Below, piece after piece: positions 18,455 to 28,526 of a stretch of DNA of 64,000 nucleotides. Each line of letters opens with the position of its first letter. Position 1 is the stretch's first letter. The notes beneath the pieces are model-generated. The model was given only the letters and a program-made list of their open reading frames with translations. It searched no databases and was not told where the DNA came from. Origin of the DNA: an uncultured Propionivibrio sp. (GTDB taxonomy: Bacteria > Pseudomonadota > Gammaproteobacteria > Burkholderiales > Rhodocyclaceae); NCBI RefSeq assembly GCF_963666255.1, contig NZ_OY762657.1:310001-374000 (forward strand), read 5' to 3'. A program made the position numbers and the translations under genes.

Positions 18455-19240
18455 GTGGCAAATAACGACAACGAAAGCCCGTCGGGCACGCAAAGCCTGA
18501 TTCGCGGGCTGCAACTGATGGAAGAATTGAGCAACTACCCGAACGGCTGCCCGCTCGCGCGACTGGCCGAGGAGACCGGACTGAGCAAGAGCACGACCCA
18601 CCGTCTCCTGCAGGGATTGCAGAGCGCCGGCTACGTCACGGCGGCCCCGACGCACGGCAGCTACCGGCTGACGACGAAATGCGTCGCGGTCGGGCAAAAG
18701 GCGCTGTCGTCGCTGAACGTCATCCACGTCGCCGCACGGCATGTAGAGGCGCTGAACCTGGATACCGGCGAGACCGTCAACCTGTCCTCGCTCGAGGACG
18801 GTCGGGCGATCATGATCTACAAGCTGGAAGCCAATCGCGGCATGATCCGCACCCGGGCCTATGTCGGACAGCATATTTCGCTGTATTGCTCGGCGATGGG
18901 CAAGCTGTTCCTGGCCCACGCCTTCAGGGGCAAGATCGACGCCTACTGGGCATCCCACCGCGACGAGATCACGACGCTGACGCGCAACACGATCACCGAT
19001 CTGGCCGCCATGCACAAGGAAATCGCCGCGATCGAAAAGTGCGGCTACGCGGTCGACCGCGAGGAAAACGAGATGGGCATCTGCTGCGTCGCCGCACCGA
19101 TCTTCGACGTCATGGGCAACATGCCGTACTCGGTCTCGGTGTCCTTGACGACCGCCAAGCTCAAGGAACTCGGCGAGAAAGCGATCGCCGACAAAGTCAT
19201 GGCGACGGCGCGAAAGATTTCGCAGGAACTCGGCGGCTGA
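18455..19240 (+). CDS. IclR-family transcriptional regulator of the yia-like operon
   Basis: 261 residues from a GTG start at 18455, with AGGAG at 18443-18447. N-terminal winged helix (LARLAEETGLSKSTTHRLLQGLQSAGY, here spanning about residues 28-55) and C-terminal IclR effector domain (about 80-255; SAMGKLFLA, YAVDREENEMGICCVAAPIF). It most likely controls yiaL-dctP, as YiaJ controls the E. coli yia genes. The effector is unknown. Confidence 0.88.
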   Translation: MANNDNESPSGTQSLIRGLQLMEELSNYPNGCPLARLAEETGLSKSTTHRLLQGLQSAGYVTAAPTHGSYRLTTKCVAVGQKALSSLNVIHVAARHVEALNLDTGETVNLSSLEDGRAIMIYKLEANRGMIRTRAYVGQHISLYCSAMGKLFLAHAFRGKIDAYWASHRDEITTLTRNTITDLAAMHKEIAAIEKCGYAVDREENEMGICCVAAPIFDVMGNMPYSVSVSLTTAKLKELGEKAIADKVMATARKISQELGG

Positions 19241-19279
19241 AGCGAACCCCGCGCCAGCCGCCGATCACGGGATCGCGCC

Positions 19280-20326
19280 TTATGCGCGGCCGTACTTGCT
19301 GACGGCTTCCCACAAACCGTTCAGATACACGGCACCGAGGGCGCGGTCGTAGAGGCCGTAGCCCGGCTTGCCGGTTTCGCCCCAGATCATGCGGCCGTGG
19401 TCGGGACGCCAGTAGCCGTCGAAGCCGGTGTCATAGTAGGCCTTGACGATCGCCGCCATGTCGAGCGAGCCGTCGCAGGAACGGTGCGTCGATTCGTAGA
19501 AACTGCCGTCAGCCTCGACCTTGACGTTGCGCAGGTGGCCGAAGTGGATGCGACCCTTGGCGCCGAATTCGCGCACCATCGACTCGACGCTGTTGCACAG
19601 ATCGGCGCCGAGCGAACCCGAGCAGAGCGTGATGCCGTTCGACGGCGAATCGACAATGCCGATGAGACGCGCATAATCGTCGCGATTCTTCATGATGCGC
19701 GGCAGGCCGAAGATCGGCCGGGGCGGATCGTCCGGATGCATCGCCATCTTGACGCCGACTTCCTCGGCCACCGGGATGATCGCCTTGAGGAAATATTCGA
19801 GATTGGCCCACAGCTTCTTCTCGTCGACCGACTTGTATTCCTCGAGCAGCGCCTTCAGTTCCTCGGGCTTGTAACTCGCGTCCCAGCCGGGCAGCGAAAT
19901 ACCCTTTTCCGGATCGATCTTGGCGACTTCGGCCGCATCGAATGACAGCGTCGTCGAGCCGTCGGGCAGGACCTTGGCCATCTCGGTCCGCGTCCAGTCG
20001 AAAACCGGCATGAAGTTGTAGCAGATCACCTTGACGCCAACCGCGGCGCAGTTGCGGATGTTCTGCTGGAAGTTGGCGATCAGGCGATCGCGGCCCGGTT
20101 TGCCGAGCTTGATGTCCTCGTGCGTCGGCACGCTCTCGACCACCTCGAACTTGAGCCCGGCGCGCTCGATGCGATCACGCAGCGCCTGCAGTTTCGCGAC
20201 CGGCCACACCTCACCCACCGGCACATCGTAGATGGCCGAGACAATCCCGTACATGCCGGGGATCTGACGGATATTTTCCAGAGTGACGGGATCGGATTCC
20301 CCGTACCAGCGGAACGTCATTTTCAT
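19280..20326 (-). CDS. uxuA: Mannonate dehydratase UxuA
   Basis: 348 residues. It dehydrates D-mannonate to 2-keto-3-deoxygluconate in the hexuronate pathway. Family segments: [52 protein letters not shown] (metal and substrate residues), [14 protein letters not shown] and the His/Asp-rich [10 protein letters not shown] little shorter than E. coli UxuA (~394), like other members of the short subgroup. It follows uxuB by 45 bp on the same strand. No uxaC isomerase is present in the window. Confidence 0.93.
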   Translation of the reverse strand: MKMTFRWYGESDPVTLENIRQIPGMYGIVSAIYDVPVGEVWPVAKLQALRDRIERAGLKFEVVESVPTHEDIKLGKPGRDRLIANFQQNIRNCAAVGVKVICYNFMPVFDWTRTEMAKVLPDGSTTLSFDAAEVAKIDPEKGISLPGWDASYKPEELKALLEEYKSVDEKKLWANLEYFLKAIIPVAEEVGVKMAMHPDDPPRPIFGLPRIMKNRDDYARLIGIVDSPSNGITLCSGSLGADLCNSVESMVREFGAKGRIHFGHLRNVKVEADGSFYESTHRSCDGSLDMAAIVKAYYDTGFDGYWRPDHGRMIWGETGKPGYGLYDRALGAVYLNGLWEAVSKYGRA

Positions 20327-20371
20327 AGCTTCACCATTTCCAGAGTCGTGTTACAAAAAAGTTCAGGGCGT

Positions 20372-21844
20372 TCAGACGCGGATCGGCGCCGTCGCCACGT
20401 CGGGATTCGCCGCCAGCGCAGCGAAGGCTGCGAGCAATTCCTTGCGGAAGACGGCATTGAAGGGCAGATCCTGGCCGAAGATCTTCTCCAGCCCGAGCAG
20501 GCTGTCGACGATGCCGACGGCATCGCTGGCCTGACGCGCGCGCTCGAGGATCGCCGCCGACATCGGGTCACTCAGGACGCCGTCCGGGGACTGCGCCACC
20601 TTGAGAACGAAATGCATCCAGGCCGCGATCGCCGTGGCGATGGCCGGCGACGCCAGACCCAGCGCCATGCGTTCGCGCAGCGGGGCCAGCAGCCGTTGCG
20701 GCAGCTTCTGCGAACCGTCCGAGGCGATCTGCGCCGTCTTGTGCTTGAGCGCCGGATTGCGGAAACGCCGCTTGAGCTGTTCGATATAGCCGGCCGGATC
20801 GACGCCCTTCGGCGCCTTCAGCACGTCGCGGTTCTCCCGCCAGAGGCGGTCGAGCACGTCGCAGATCAGCGCGCTGTCCATCGCTTCGGCAACCGTTTCG
20901 CGGCCGGTCAGCTGGCCGAGATAGGAGAGCGTCGAGTGCGCGCCGTTGAGGCAGCGCAGCTTCATGCTTTCCCAGCGCTCGATCTCGTCGGAGAACACCG
21001 CGCCGCCGATCGTCCAGTCCGGACGACCCATCGTGAATTTGTCCTCGATGACCCACTGCACGAACTGCTCGGTCATCACCGGCCAGGCATCCTCGGCGCC
21101 AAGCTTGGCGGCGATCTGCGCGCGGTCGGCATCGGTCGTCGCCGGCGTGATGCGGTCGACCATCGTGCACGGGAAACACACCGCGGCCTCGATCCAGGCA
21201 GCGAGATCCGCGTCGAGCTGACGCGCATAGGCGAGCACCGCGGCGCGGGCGAGCTTGCCGTTGTTCGGCAGGTTGTCGCAGCTCAGCACGGTAAACGGCA
21301 GAACGCCCGCGGCACGACGTTGACGCAGCGATTCGGCGATCAGGCCGAGAATCGTTTTCGGATGCGACGGATCGGCAAGATCGGCGGCAATCGCCGGATT
21401 CTGCAATTGCAGCTGACCGGTCGCCATGTCAAGGTAATAGCCCTTCTCGGTCACCGTCAGGCTGACGATGCGCGTGCTCGCGTCGCTCATTTTCGCCAGC
21501 AGGCGGGCCTTCTCGCTCGGCTCGGCACCGCCGACGACATCGACGATCGCGCCGATCACGCTCAGGCGCTCCGAATCGGCGCCGACTTCCGACAACACAT
21601 AGAGATTGTCCTGCGGCGCCAGCGCATCGCGCATGCCGGAAGACTGCATGCCGGCACCGACGATACCCCAGCCGAGGTCGCCCGAGGCCAGCACGGCTTC
21701 GGTGAAGAAAGCCTGGTGCGCACGATGGAAGGCGCCGAGACCGAGATGAACGATCGACGCCGTCACCTTGCGGCGATCATAGGTCGGGCGATTGACGCCG
21801 GCCGGCAAGTTCGACAGAGTCGCTTCGCAAATTCTTGTAGCCAC
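20372..21844 (-). CDS. uxuB: Fructuronate reductase / mannitol dehydrogenase family (UxuB)
   Basis: 490 residues from a GTG at 21844, preceded by GAGGAGAG. Conserved polyol-dehydrogenase segments: SIVHLGLGAFHRAHQAFF (N-terminal nucleotide site), SCDNLPNNGK, VCFPCTMVDRITPATT and KLRCLNGAHSTLSYLG with the catalytic Lys-Asn-His set. It reduces D-fructuronate to D-mannonate with NADH, the step before UxuA. The frame runs upstream to 22642 but that stretch is antisense to the divergent regulator. Confidence 0.92.
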   Translation of the reverse strand: MATRICEATLSNLPAGVNRPTYDRRKVTASIVHLGLGAFHRAHQAFFTEAVLASGDLGWGIVGAGMQSSGMRDALAPQDNLYVLSEVGADSERLSVIGAIVDVVGGAEPSEKARLLAKMSDASTRIVSLTVTEKGYYLDMATGQLQLQNPAIAADLADPSHPKTILGLIAESLRQRRAAGVLPFTVLSCDNLPNNGKLARAAVLAYARQLDADLAAWIEAAVCFPCTMVDRITPATTDADRAQIAAKLGAEDAWPVMTEQFVQWVIEDKFTMGRPDWTIGGAVFSDEIERWESMKLRCLNGAHSTLSYLGQLTGRETVAEAMDSALICDVLDRLWRENRDVLKAPKGVDPAGYIEQLKRRFRNPALKHKTAQIASDGSQKLPQRLLAPLRERMALGLASPAIATAIAAWMHFVLKVAQSPDGVLSDPMSAAILERARQASDAVGIVDSLLGLEKIFGQDLPFNAVFRKELLAAFAALAANPDVATAPIRV

Positions 21845-21934
21845 ACTACTCTCCTCTTTTTCCGCTTTATCGATAGAATGCGCCTCGAAACGAAATTCGC
21901 AGCACCGCACCGAGAGAACACACATAATACAAAT

Positions 21935-21950
21935 GCTATACTTGTATAGC
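21935..21950. promoter_or_regulatory. Candidate GntR operator between uxuB and its regulator
   Basis: GCTATAC-TT-GTATAGC is a 16-bp inverted repeat with 7-bp perfect arms. It overlaps a second, larger inverted repeat with ATACAA (21927-21932) and TTGTAT (21942-21947). It sits in the AT-rich middle of the 162-bp divergent gap, as expected for an autoregulating FCD repressor. Confidence 0.55.
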
Positions 21951-22006
21951 AGAAAGTGTATCATTGCTGTTGATGAATCACAAGGCTCGGCCCCAGGGAA
22001 CTCCTC

Positions 22007-22711
22007 ATGAAGAATAGCCCAGAAGTCAAAACCCAGAATTTTCTGCCACAGGAATCGCAATCGATCGGCAGCCAGTTGCATCGCCTGCTGCGCGCGGCAA
22101 TCATCGAAGGCGAACTGCTGCCGGGCCAGATCATTTCGGAAATCGAAATGAGCAAGCGATTCGATATCAGCCGGCAACCGGTGCGCGAGGCCTTCATCAA
22201 GCTCGCCGAGGAACGGTTGGTCGAAGTACGTCCGCAGCGCGGCACCTTCGTGCGCAAGATCTCGGTCAAGGAAGTGCTCGATGCCCGCCATCTGCGCGAA
22301 ATCATCGAAGTCTCGATCGTGCGCGAGGTCAGCGAAAAGCATGATGCCAATCTCATCAACCGGCTGCGCCAGCTGATCGCCCAGCAGAAGGAAACGGCAC
22401 CCGGCGACGCGCACGCCTTCCTCGAACTCGACGAGGAAATGCACCGTACCATCGCCCTGCATGCCGGCCGCGAATATGCCTGGCGCGTCACCGAAAGCAT
22501 CAAGGCGCAGATGAACCGCGTCCGCTTCCTCTCCTTCGACTTCGCCCAATCGAAGTTCGAACTGGCCGGTGAGCATTCGACCATCGTCGATGCGATCGAA
22601 GCCGGTAACGCGGACCTGGCGGCCCAGTTGATGGAAAAGCACCTGCGCGGCATCCTGGCCACCCTGCCCCGAGTCGTCAGCCAGTATCCGGACTACTTCA
22701 CCGACAGCTGA
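22007..22711 (+). CDS. GntR/FadR-family (FCD) regulator of the uxu genes
   Basis: 234 residues. GntR winged helix (about 20-85; KRFDISRQPVREAFIKLAEE) and FCD domain (about 95-225; ELDEEMHRTIALHAGREYAW, EHSTIVDAIEAGN). It resembles UxuR/ExuR- and LldR-type repressors. It is divergent from uxuB-uxuA with a shared palindrome in the gap. The likely inducer is a hexuronate or mannonate/fructuronate; this follows from context only. Confidence 0.87.
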   Translation: MKNSPEVKTQNFLPQESQSIGSQLHRLLRAAIIEGELLPGQIISEIEMSKRFDISRQPVREAFIKLAEERLVEVRPQRGTFVRKISVKEVLDARHLREIIEVSIVREVSEKHDANLINRLRQLIAQQKETAPGDAHAFLELDEEMHRTIALHAGREYAWRVTESIKAQMNRVRFLSFDFAQSKFELAGEHSTIVDAIEAGNADLAAQLMEKHLRGILATLPRVVSQYPDYFTDS

Positions 22712-22796
22712 GCGCCTATTTCGTCAGGGATCGTGGGCCGCGAGCCCTGCCGAAACAGACTCCAGAGCATCATCCTCCTGTCGAAACAACAATTTA

Positions 22797-22826
22797 TTGC
22801 ACGGTCGCAGAACAGCGTCCTATAAT
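22797..22826 (+). promoter_or_regulatory. Predicted sigma70 promoter of galM
   Basis: TTGCAC (22797-22802) and a perfect TATAAT (22821-22826) are 18 bp apart, about 100 bp upstream of the galM start. The rest of the 213-bp gap holds nothing else recognisable. Confidence 0.6.
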
Positions 22827-22924
22827 CGCTCTGGTCAGGCCACCAAGCCAAACCGGACAGCGCGACGTCGGTTCGGGCGTGGCCCTGAAGAAAGCAATAA
22901 TCACGACAAACCAGGAGGAGTCCA

Positions 22925-24142
22925 ATGAAAAAGGCAACCACCGCATTGAGCCTGTGCGCGGCCAGCGCACTGCTGCTGACCCCCGCCGCCGTGTTCGCCG
23001 CCGGCAAGACGGCCACGCCCAAGGCGCCGGCGTTCGTCGAACTGCGCGACGTCGACTTCCAGAAAGAGGTCGATGGCAAGCAGGTCGGCCTCTACACGAT
23101 CAAGAACAAGAAGGGCATGGTCGTCAAGGTCACCAACTACGGCGCCCGCGTCGAACAGATTCTGGTCCCCGACCGCAACGGCAAGCTCGGCGACGTCGCC
23201 CAGGGGTACGAAACGATCGACCAGGTTCTCGGCGGCCAAGGCTCGATGGGCGCCTTCATCGGACGCTATGCCAACCGGATCGCCAACGGCACGTTCTCGC
23301 TCGACGGCACCGAATACAAACTCGCCATCAACGACCTGTCGACGCCGCCCGCGGCACCGCGCCAGAACACGCTGCACGGCGGCAAGAAGGGCTCGCGCTT
23401 CGTCGTCTTCGACGCCAAGCAACTGTCCGAAAATGCCGTTCAGATGACGATCCTGTTCAAGGACGGCGAAGAAGGCTTCCCGGGCGATCTGCCGGTCAAG
23501 GTGGTCTACTCGGTCAGCGACGCCAACGAACTCGTCATCAGCTACGACGCTGTCGCCGCCAACAAGAAGACCGTCGCCAATTTTACCGGCCACACCTTCT
23601 TCAACCTCTCCGGCGATCTCGGCAGCTCGATCGAGGATCACATCCTGACCGTGCCGTCCGACAAGGTTCTGGAAGTCTCCGGAGCGCTGGTGCCGAACGG
23701 TAATTTCCGCGACGTCACCGGCACGCCGATGGACTTCCGCAAGCCCAAGGCACTCGGCAAGGACATCAAGGCCGACTACGACCTGCTCAAAGCCGGCAAC
23801 GGTTACGACAACCACTACGTCATCAACTTCAAACAGCCGAGCGAACTCGGTCTCAATGCCAGGATCATGGACCCGAAGTCGGGCCGCGTGCTTGAAGTGT
23901 GGTCGACCGAGCCGGGTGTCCAGGTCTATTCGGGCAATTTCCTCGAAGGCAAGCTGCCGCGCGATCTCGGCAAGGGCTCGACGGTGTACAACTTCCGCAG
24001 CGCGTTCTGCCTCGAACCCTCGCGCTTCCCGGATTCGGTGAACCACTCGGGTTTCCCGACCACCGAAATCAAGCCGGGTGAATGGTACAGCGGCAAGATC
24101 GTCTACAAGTTCTCGGTCGACAAGGGCAAAGCGGCCAAGTAA
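22925..24142 (+). CDS. galM: Exported aldose 1-epimerase (mutarotase)
   Basis: 405 residues. A signal peptide ends near AVFAAG (about 26), so it works outside the cytoplasm. The catalytic set of GalM is visible: His in NTLHGGKKG, His in GHTFFNLSG, Asp in GYDNHYV and the Glu base in YSGNFLEG. It interconverts alpha and beta anomers of aldoses such as glucose or galactose. AGGAGGAG lies just upstream. A periplasmic mutarotase beside uronate genes suggests use of sugars released from polysaccharide. Confidence 0.92.
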   Translation: MKKATTALSLCAASALLLTPAAVFAAGKTATPKAPAFVELRDVDFQKEVDGKQVGLYTIKNKKGMVVKVTNYGARVEQILVPDRNGKLGDVAQGYETIDQVLGGQGSMGAFIGRYANRIANGTFSLDGTEYKLAINDLSTPPAAPRQNTLHGGKKGSRFVVFDAKQLSENAVQMTILFKDGEEGFPGDLPVKVVYSVSDANELVISYDAVAANKKTVANFTGHTFFNLSGDLGSSIEDHILTVPSDKVLEVSGALVPNGNFRDVTGTPMDFRKPKALGKDIKADYDLLKAGNGYDNHYVINFKQPSELGLNARIMDPKSGRVLEVWSTEPGVQVYSGNFLEGKLPRDLGKGSTVYNFRSAFCLEPSRFPDSVNHSGFPTTEIKPGEWYSGKIVYKFSVDKGKAAK

Positions 24143-24167
24143 GACAAACGGCCATTCCATGACGCAT

Positions 24168-24198
24168 GGCCTCGCCGGTCTTCCGGCGGGGCCTTTTC
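24168..24198 (+). terminator. Rho-independent terminator of galM
   Basis: GGCCTCGCCGG / CCGGCGGGGCC (one G-T pair) with a TCTT loop is followed by TTTT, 26 bp past the galM stop. Confidence 0.8.
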
Positions 24199-24219
24199 AT
24201 ATGCGTACAGGAAGCCGAT

Positions 24220-25095
24220 TTATCGGTTGCGCTCGCACACGGCAAGATAGAGTCCGCTGCACACCAGGACGCCGATCCCGACAAGCGACCAGAAATCCGG
24301 GAAGTCGCCGAACGCGAAAAAGCCGATCGCCGCAACCCAGATGAGTTGCGAATATCCAAAGGGTGCAAGCCGTGATGCCGGCGCGAGTTCGTAGGCCCGG
24401 ATCAGGACAAGATGCGCGATACCGCTGACTGCGCCGACCCCCACCAATGCCGCTGCGTGCAGGGTCGTTTGCGGCATCACCCAAACACCGGGCAACAGCA
24501 AGGACGAGAGCATCGAGCCGACCAGCCCGGCATAGAAGATCGACGCATGCGGACGATCGATGCCGGCAAGCCGACGCGTCAATATCTGATATGACGCATA
24601 CGAAACCGCATTGCCGACCGGCAGCAGGACCGCCCACGTGAAGACGTCGCTGCCGGGCCGGATGATCGTCAGTACGCCGGCAAAGCCGAAGAAGACCGCA
24701 AGCCATCGCCCGGTGCCGACGGTCTCCCGTAGAAACAGAACAGACATCAGCGTCACCAGAATCGGGGCCAGATAGGCGACGGCAGTGGCTTCGGCCAGAG
24801 GCATGTATTTCAAGGCGCTGACGAAGAATGCCGACGCCATCACAAGGGACACGCCGCGCGCAAGCTGGATGAACGGATGCTTCGTTTTGACCAGCGCGAG
24901 TCCAAGGCGGGGCCCAAGCGTCGCCACGATCAGGAGCAGATGAAACGTGAAGCGCGCCCAGACAATCAAAGGAATCGGATAGTGGCGCGTCAGATATTTC
25001 GTGACGAAATCACAGACGGCAAGAATGGCCACGGCACTCATGACCATGAGCACGCCGCGCGACACCTCTGAAAGTTTCCCTGGCCCAGCCCTCAT
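24220..25095 (-). CDS. EamA/DMT-family transporter
   Basis: 291 residues from the ATG at 25095, which has GGAGGAACG immediately upstream; the longer frame to 25194 lacks a ribosome site. About ten predicted membrane spans in two EamA repeats (roughly 10-140 and 150-285; LAEATAVAYLAPILVTLMSV, LAPASRLAPFGYSQLIWVAA). Such proteins export or import small metabolites. It is the last gene of the 12-gene minus-strand run. Substrate unknown. Confidence 0.85.
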   Translation of the reverse strand: MRAGPGKLSEVSRGVLMVMSAVAILAVCDFVTKYLTRHYPIPLIVWARFTFHLLLIVATLGPRLGLALVKTKHPFIQLARGVSLVMASAFFVSALKYMPLAEATAVAYLAPILVTLMSVLFLRETVGTGRWLAVFFGFAGVLTIIRPGSDVFTWAVLLPVGNAVSYASYQILTRRLAGIDRPHASIFYAGLVGSMLSSLLLPGVWVMPQTTLHAAALVGVGAVSGIAHLVLIRAYELAPASRLAPFGYSQLIWVAAIGFFAFGDFPDFWSLVGIGVLVCSGLYLAVCERNR

Positions 25096-25190
25096 CGTTC
25101 CTCCGGTTCCTGACTGCAAGCCAGCATCCCGCCGCGGGACCGACCTGTCAATATCCGGCGGCCCGACACCGCGCAACGCAGAGACTGCCG

Positions 25191-26297
25191 TCACGCGCCA
25201 ATGCGGTCGAGAAATATCATCGTCATCGCGTCGGCGCCGTGGCTTCCGCCAAGCTCGATCGGAAACGCGCCGCCACCGGCATAGGCTTCCTCCACCGCGG
25301 CATCGATGAGAAGCGCAGCGTCATTGAGCTGGGCATTCCCCGTGCGCTCGCCCAACCAATCGAGCATCATGGCGGCCGACAGGATCATCGCCGTCGGATT
25401 GGCGATACCCCGCCCGGCGATATCCGGCGCCGTCCCATGTGCCGGCTGAAAGAGCGCGTGCGTGTCGCCGATATCCCCCGACGGTGCCATCCCCATGCCG
25501 CCGACGAGACCGGCGACAAGATCGGAGAGGATGTCCCCGAACATGTTCTCGGCCACCAGCACGTCATAGACCCACGGTTTCTTGACGAGATTGAGCGCCA
25601 TCGCATCGACATAAGCGCTCTCGGCAGCGATGCCCGGAAACCGGGCAGAAACGTCTTCGAACACGCGCCGCCAGAAAGCCATCGATGGAAAGACATTCGC
25701 CTTGTCGATACTCGTGACGCGCCCCGCCCGCCCCTTGAGTTGCGCGCGTCTGGCGGCAAGCCGGAAGGCGAAATCGCAAATCCGCCCGGTGCCATGGCGA
25801 CTGATCTTCATGGTGTCGCGCACGGACTCGATCTGCCCGTCGACGCGATGGGCCTCGGAGTGCTTGCGTCCGTAGAACAGTCCCTCGATGTTTTCACGGA
25901 CCAGGACCAGATCGATTTCCCTCCATTTCGGGTCCGTGAGAATCTGCGGAAGCCCGGCAAATGCGCGGATCGGCCGCACCCCGGCATAGAGATCGAAGTG
26001 GAAACGCAGATCAAGTTGCGGAATGACCTCGGTGCCATCGGGATAACGGACGCCGGGCAAACCCATCGCGCCGAAGAGGATCGCATCGGCCTGCTCGCAG
26101 GCGGCGAGCGTTTCGTCGGGAAGCGCCACGCCGGTGTCGAGATAATGCTGCGCGCCACCCGGCAGGTGCTGCAGGCGCAGGCTCAGATTCGTCTTGCGCG
26201 CCACGACGGCAAGAACGCGCTCGGCGCAGGCCATGACCTCATCGCCGATCCCGTCCCCCGGCAATACCGCGATATTCAATTCAGCCGCGACATTCAT
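25191..26297 (-). CDS. Isocitrate/isopropylmalate-type beta-decarboxylating dehydrogenase
   Basis: 368 residues. NAD-dependent oxidative decarboxylase of a 2-hydroxy acid. Family signatures: [37 protein letters not shown] (catalytic Lys) and [19 protein letters not shown]. The phenylalanine-rich segment [20 protein letters not shown] is unlike true LeuB and points to the tartrate, D-malate or related tetronate-type subgroup. The start at 26297 overlaps the 3' end of the GntR gene, with AAGGGAG upstream; the ATG at 26300 is an alternative. The substrate is inferred to be a C4-type acid from context. Confidence 0.8.
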   Translation of the reverse strand: MNVAAELNIAVLPGDGIGDEVMACAERVLAVVARKTNLSLRLQHLPGGAQHYLDTGVALPDETLAACEQADAILFGAMGLPGVRYPDGTEVIPQLDLRFHFDLYAGVRPIRAFAGLPQILTDPKWREIDLVLVRENIEGLFYGRKHSEAHRVDGQIESVRDTMKISRHGTGRICDFAFRLAARRAQLKGRAGRVTSIDKANVFPSMAFWRRVFEDVSARFPGIAAESAYVDAMALNLVKKPWVYDVLVAENMFGDILSDLVAGLVGGMGMAPSGDIGDTHALFQPAHGTAPDIAGRGIANPTAMILSAAMMLDWLGERTGNAQLNDAALLIDAAVEEAYAGGGAFPIELGGSHGADAMTMIFLDRIGA

Positions 26298-26985
26298 CAT
26301 GATGCTCCCTTGAAAAGCGCTCCAGCATGTCGAAACATGGCACCGGCATACGGGCCAGATAATCGACGATATGGGCGAAATGCCCTTCGAGTTCTTCGCG
26401 CGCCGCCGCGCGATCACGTGCGCGAATGGCCGCGATGATCCGTTCATGTTGCCCGGTCGACCCGGCCGGAATCGACGTGAGCGAAAGCATCTTCAGTCGC
26501 GCACGTTGCAATTGCGCCCAGAAGCGTCGGTGAAGATCGACCAGCGCCTGGTTACCCGACACAGCGACAAGCCGATTGTGGAATCCCTCGTCGGCACGTA
26601 TCCAGGCCCCGTAATCGGCCCGCCCATATGCCGAATCCATGGCCCGGTTCAGGCGGACCAGCGCGGCCATGTCCTCGTCCGGCACCGGGCGCGCGGTAGC
26701 CAATTCCACCGCGAGCGACTCCAGGCGTGTGAATACCTGATAGGTTTCCAGGAGATCGATCCTCGAAACCGGCACGACATGAAATCCGTGCCGCGGCACC
26801 AGCTTGATGAGCCCGTCGCCCTGCAACCGGTCGAGCGCCTGGCGGACCGTCGTCCGGCTCAGCCCCAGTTCCGCGACAACATCGCCTTCGAGCGCGTGGA
26901 AGCCCTCCCCCCATTGGCAGTGGAGGATCCTGTCCCGGAGTTCATGATACGCACGGTCAACAAGGCTGGCTTTTGGCGCATTCAT
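26281..26985 (-). CDS. GntR/FadR-family (FCD) regulator inside the 12-gene operon
   Basis: 234 residues: GntR winged helix (ELGLSRTTVRQALDRLQGDG) and FCD domain (ADEGFHNRLVAVSGN; HERIIAAIRARD). It is clearly paralogous to the regulator at 35733: both share VPRHG just after the helix-turn-helix and an FW-(x)2-QRAR-x-MLSL segment. It lies between the SMP-30 gene (9 bp upstream) and the dehydrogenase gene (overlapping), so it is co-transcribed rather than divergent. Confidence 0.85.
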   Translation of the reverse strand: MNAPKASLVDRAYHELRDRILHCQWGEGFHALEGDVVAELGLSRTTVRQALDRLQGDGLIKLVPRHGFHVVPVSRIDLLETYQVFTRLESLAVELATARPVPDEDMAALVRLNRAMDSAYGRADYGAWIRADEGFHNRLVAVSGNQALVDLHRRFWAQLQRARLKMLSLTSIPAGSTGQHERIIAAIRARDRAAAREELEGHFAHIVDYLARMPVPCFDMLERFSREHHDECRG

Positions 26986-26994
26986 GCATGACTT

Positions 26995-27999
26995 TTATCG
27001 GTATCCCCAATGCACCGGCGGGTAGCCGGCAACGTCCTGTCGCAGGCGCGCGATACGGTCTCCAAGTAGGCAACCCAGATACAGCGTACGCAAATCCGCA
27101 CCGCCGAAGGCAATGCTGGAGACATTTTTCAGGAGGGTGTTGCCGGCGTTGTCAAGATGGGGACGGCCGAGCGTGCCGCGCAAGAACGCGTCCTCGACCC
27201 AATCGACATGTGCCGTGTCGGCATCCTCGATCATGAGTTGCTGCCGGCCATCGGGGAAGATCCGGATCAACCGGTTGCTGATGATGCTGGTAATCCAGAC
27301 GCAACCATCCTGGTCGAAGGCCAGCCCGTCCGGGAAGACGCCCGCGCCAAATTCGGTGACGACCTCGCGCCGCCCGAGGTCGCCGTTGGGCAGAATCGCA
27401 TAACGCAGCAAGCGGCGCCCGAAGGTTTCATTGATGTACAGCGCATTTCCATCGGGGTGGACATAGGCCTCGTTCGTATAGCCCAGCGCATCGGCGACGA
27501 TCCGCGCGCCTTTGTCATCGATCAGGATGACGAAGCCATCGGCAACATCGCTGCGATACGCCGCAGCCCGGGGGACATGCCGCGTGCTGACGGTGATCCA
27601 GCGTCGCCCTGCCCGGTCGGTGAAGACGTAATTGGTTGGCGGCAGGGGTTCGCCATCAACATGGTCGAGAAAGACGCTGACAGCGCCGTCGCGGGTCAGC
27701 CGATAGACGCCCCCGGTGGTGTCGCCGAGATGGGCGATGAGAAAGGACCCGTCCTTTTCCAGGCAAATGCCATTCGGCCGCAATGCGCCGCCGTCGGGCA
27801 GGCGCCCGAGATAGGCTCGCTGGCTTCCGTCCGGCAGGAGATGCGAAACGCCGCCGCGCCAATCGGAGGCAAACACATCGCCGCGCGCGGTGCAGACGAC
27901 GCATTCCGGACGATGCAGACCCCGGCCGACAAAATCGAACGCCGCCCCGTTGATCGCCGGCACTGGCGAAGACGAATTGGGGGACGCCGGGGAGTTCAT
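26995..27999 (-). CDS. SMP-30/gluconolactonase-like protein
   Basis: 334 residues from the ATG at 27999, which overlaps the rpiB-like stop by ATGA. Six-bladed beta-propeller pattern with SMP-30 metal-site elements: RPECVV near the N-terminus, LRPNGICLEKDG, YTNEAYVHPDGNALYI and GVFPDGLAFDQDG. It hydrolyses a sugar lactone to the acid. Its cytoplasmic location (no signal peptide) and neighbours suggest a lactone intermediate of the operon's pathway; the specific sugar is unknown. Confidence 0.83.
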   Translation of the reverse strand: MNSPASPNSSSPVPAINGAAFDFVGRGLHRPECVVCTARGDVFASDWRGGVSHLLPDGSQRAYLGRLPDGGALRPNGICLEKDGSFLIAHLGDTTGGVYRLTRDGAVSVFLDHVDGEPLPPTNYVFTDRAGRRWITVSTRHVPRAAAYRSDVADGFVILIDDKGARIVADALGYTNEAYVHPDGNALYINETFGRRLLRYAILPNGDLGRREVVTEFGAGVFPDGLAFDQDGCVWITSIISNRLIRIFPDGRQQLMIEDADTAHVDWVEDAFLRGTLGRPHLDNAGNTLLKNVSSIAFGGADLRTLYLGCLLGDRIARLRQDVAGYPPVHWGYR

Positions 28000-28460
28000 A
28001 TGACCGACCGATATTTCCGTTCGAGCGTCGTGATCGCCTCGACATTGCCGGCCGAAGGTCCCGCCGGATCGAAATGCGAGGCCAGCCAGACACTCACGAT
28101 CGTTTTTGCCAACTCCGTCCCGACCACGCGCGCGCCCAGCGTCACGACATGCGCATCGTTGCTTTTGGCCGCGCGCTCGGCCGAAAAGCTGTCGTGCGTC
28201 TGAGCAGCCCGAATGCCGGGCACCTTGTTGGCCGACATCGCCATGCCGATGCCGGTGCCGCAACAGAGGATGCCGCGCTCGAATTCGCCGGCCAGAATCG
28301 CCCGGCAGACGCGCTCGGCGATCTCCGCATACCGCTCTTCGCGGCCGTCCGACGCCGCGCTCAGGTTCGCCACCGACATCCCCGGCAACGTAGCCACATG
28401 CGCACACAACACGCTGGCAAGTTCGATACCGACAGAGTCACCCGCAATCGCAATCTTCAA
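27996..28460 (-). CDS. RpiB/LacAB-family sugar-phosphate isomerase
   Basis: 154 residues from a TTG start at 28460, preceded by AAGGATGA. Motif GILCCGTGIGMAMSANKVPG contains the active-site Cys and phosphate-binding residues; RAAQTHDSFSAE and NDAHVVTLGARVVG follow. It interconverts aldose and ketose phosphates. RpiB-type enzymes serve ribose-5-P, galactose-6-P or erythrulose-4-P. Next to dhaL/dhaK, an erythrulose-phosphate isomerase (EryI/DerI-like) is the most attractive reading, but that is inference. Confidence 0.85.
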   Translation of the reverse strand: MKIAIAGDSVGIELASVLCAHVATLPGMSVANLSAASDGREERYAEIAERVCRAILAGEFERGILCCGTGIGMAMSANKVPGIRAAQTHDSFSAERAAKSNDAHVVTLGARVVGTELAKTIVSVWLASHFDPAGPSAGNVEAITTLERKYRSVI

Positions 28461-28526
28461 TTTCTCATCCTTATCGTCATACCAGCCGACGTATTCCCCC
28501 GGCCCACTTTGACTACCATCGGCGCG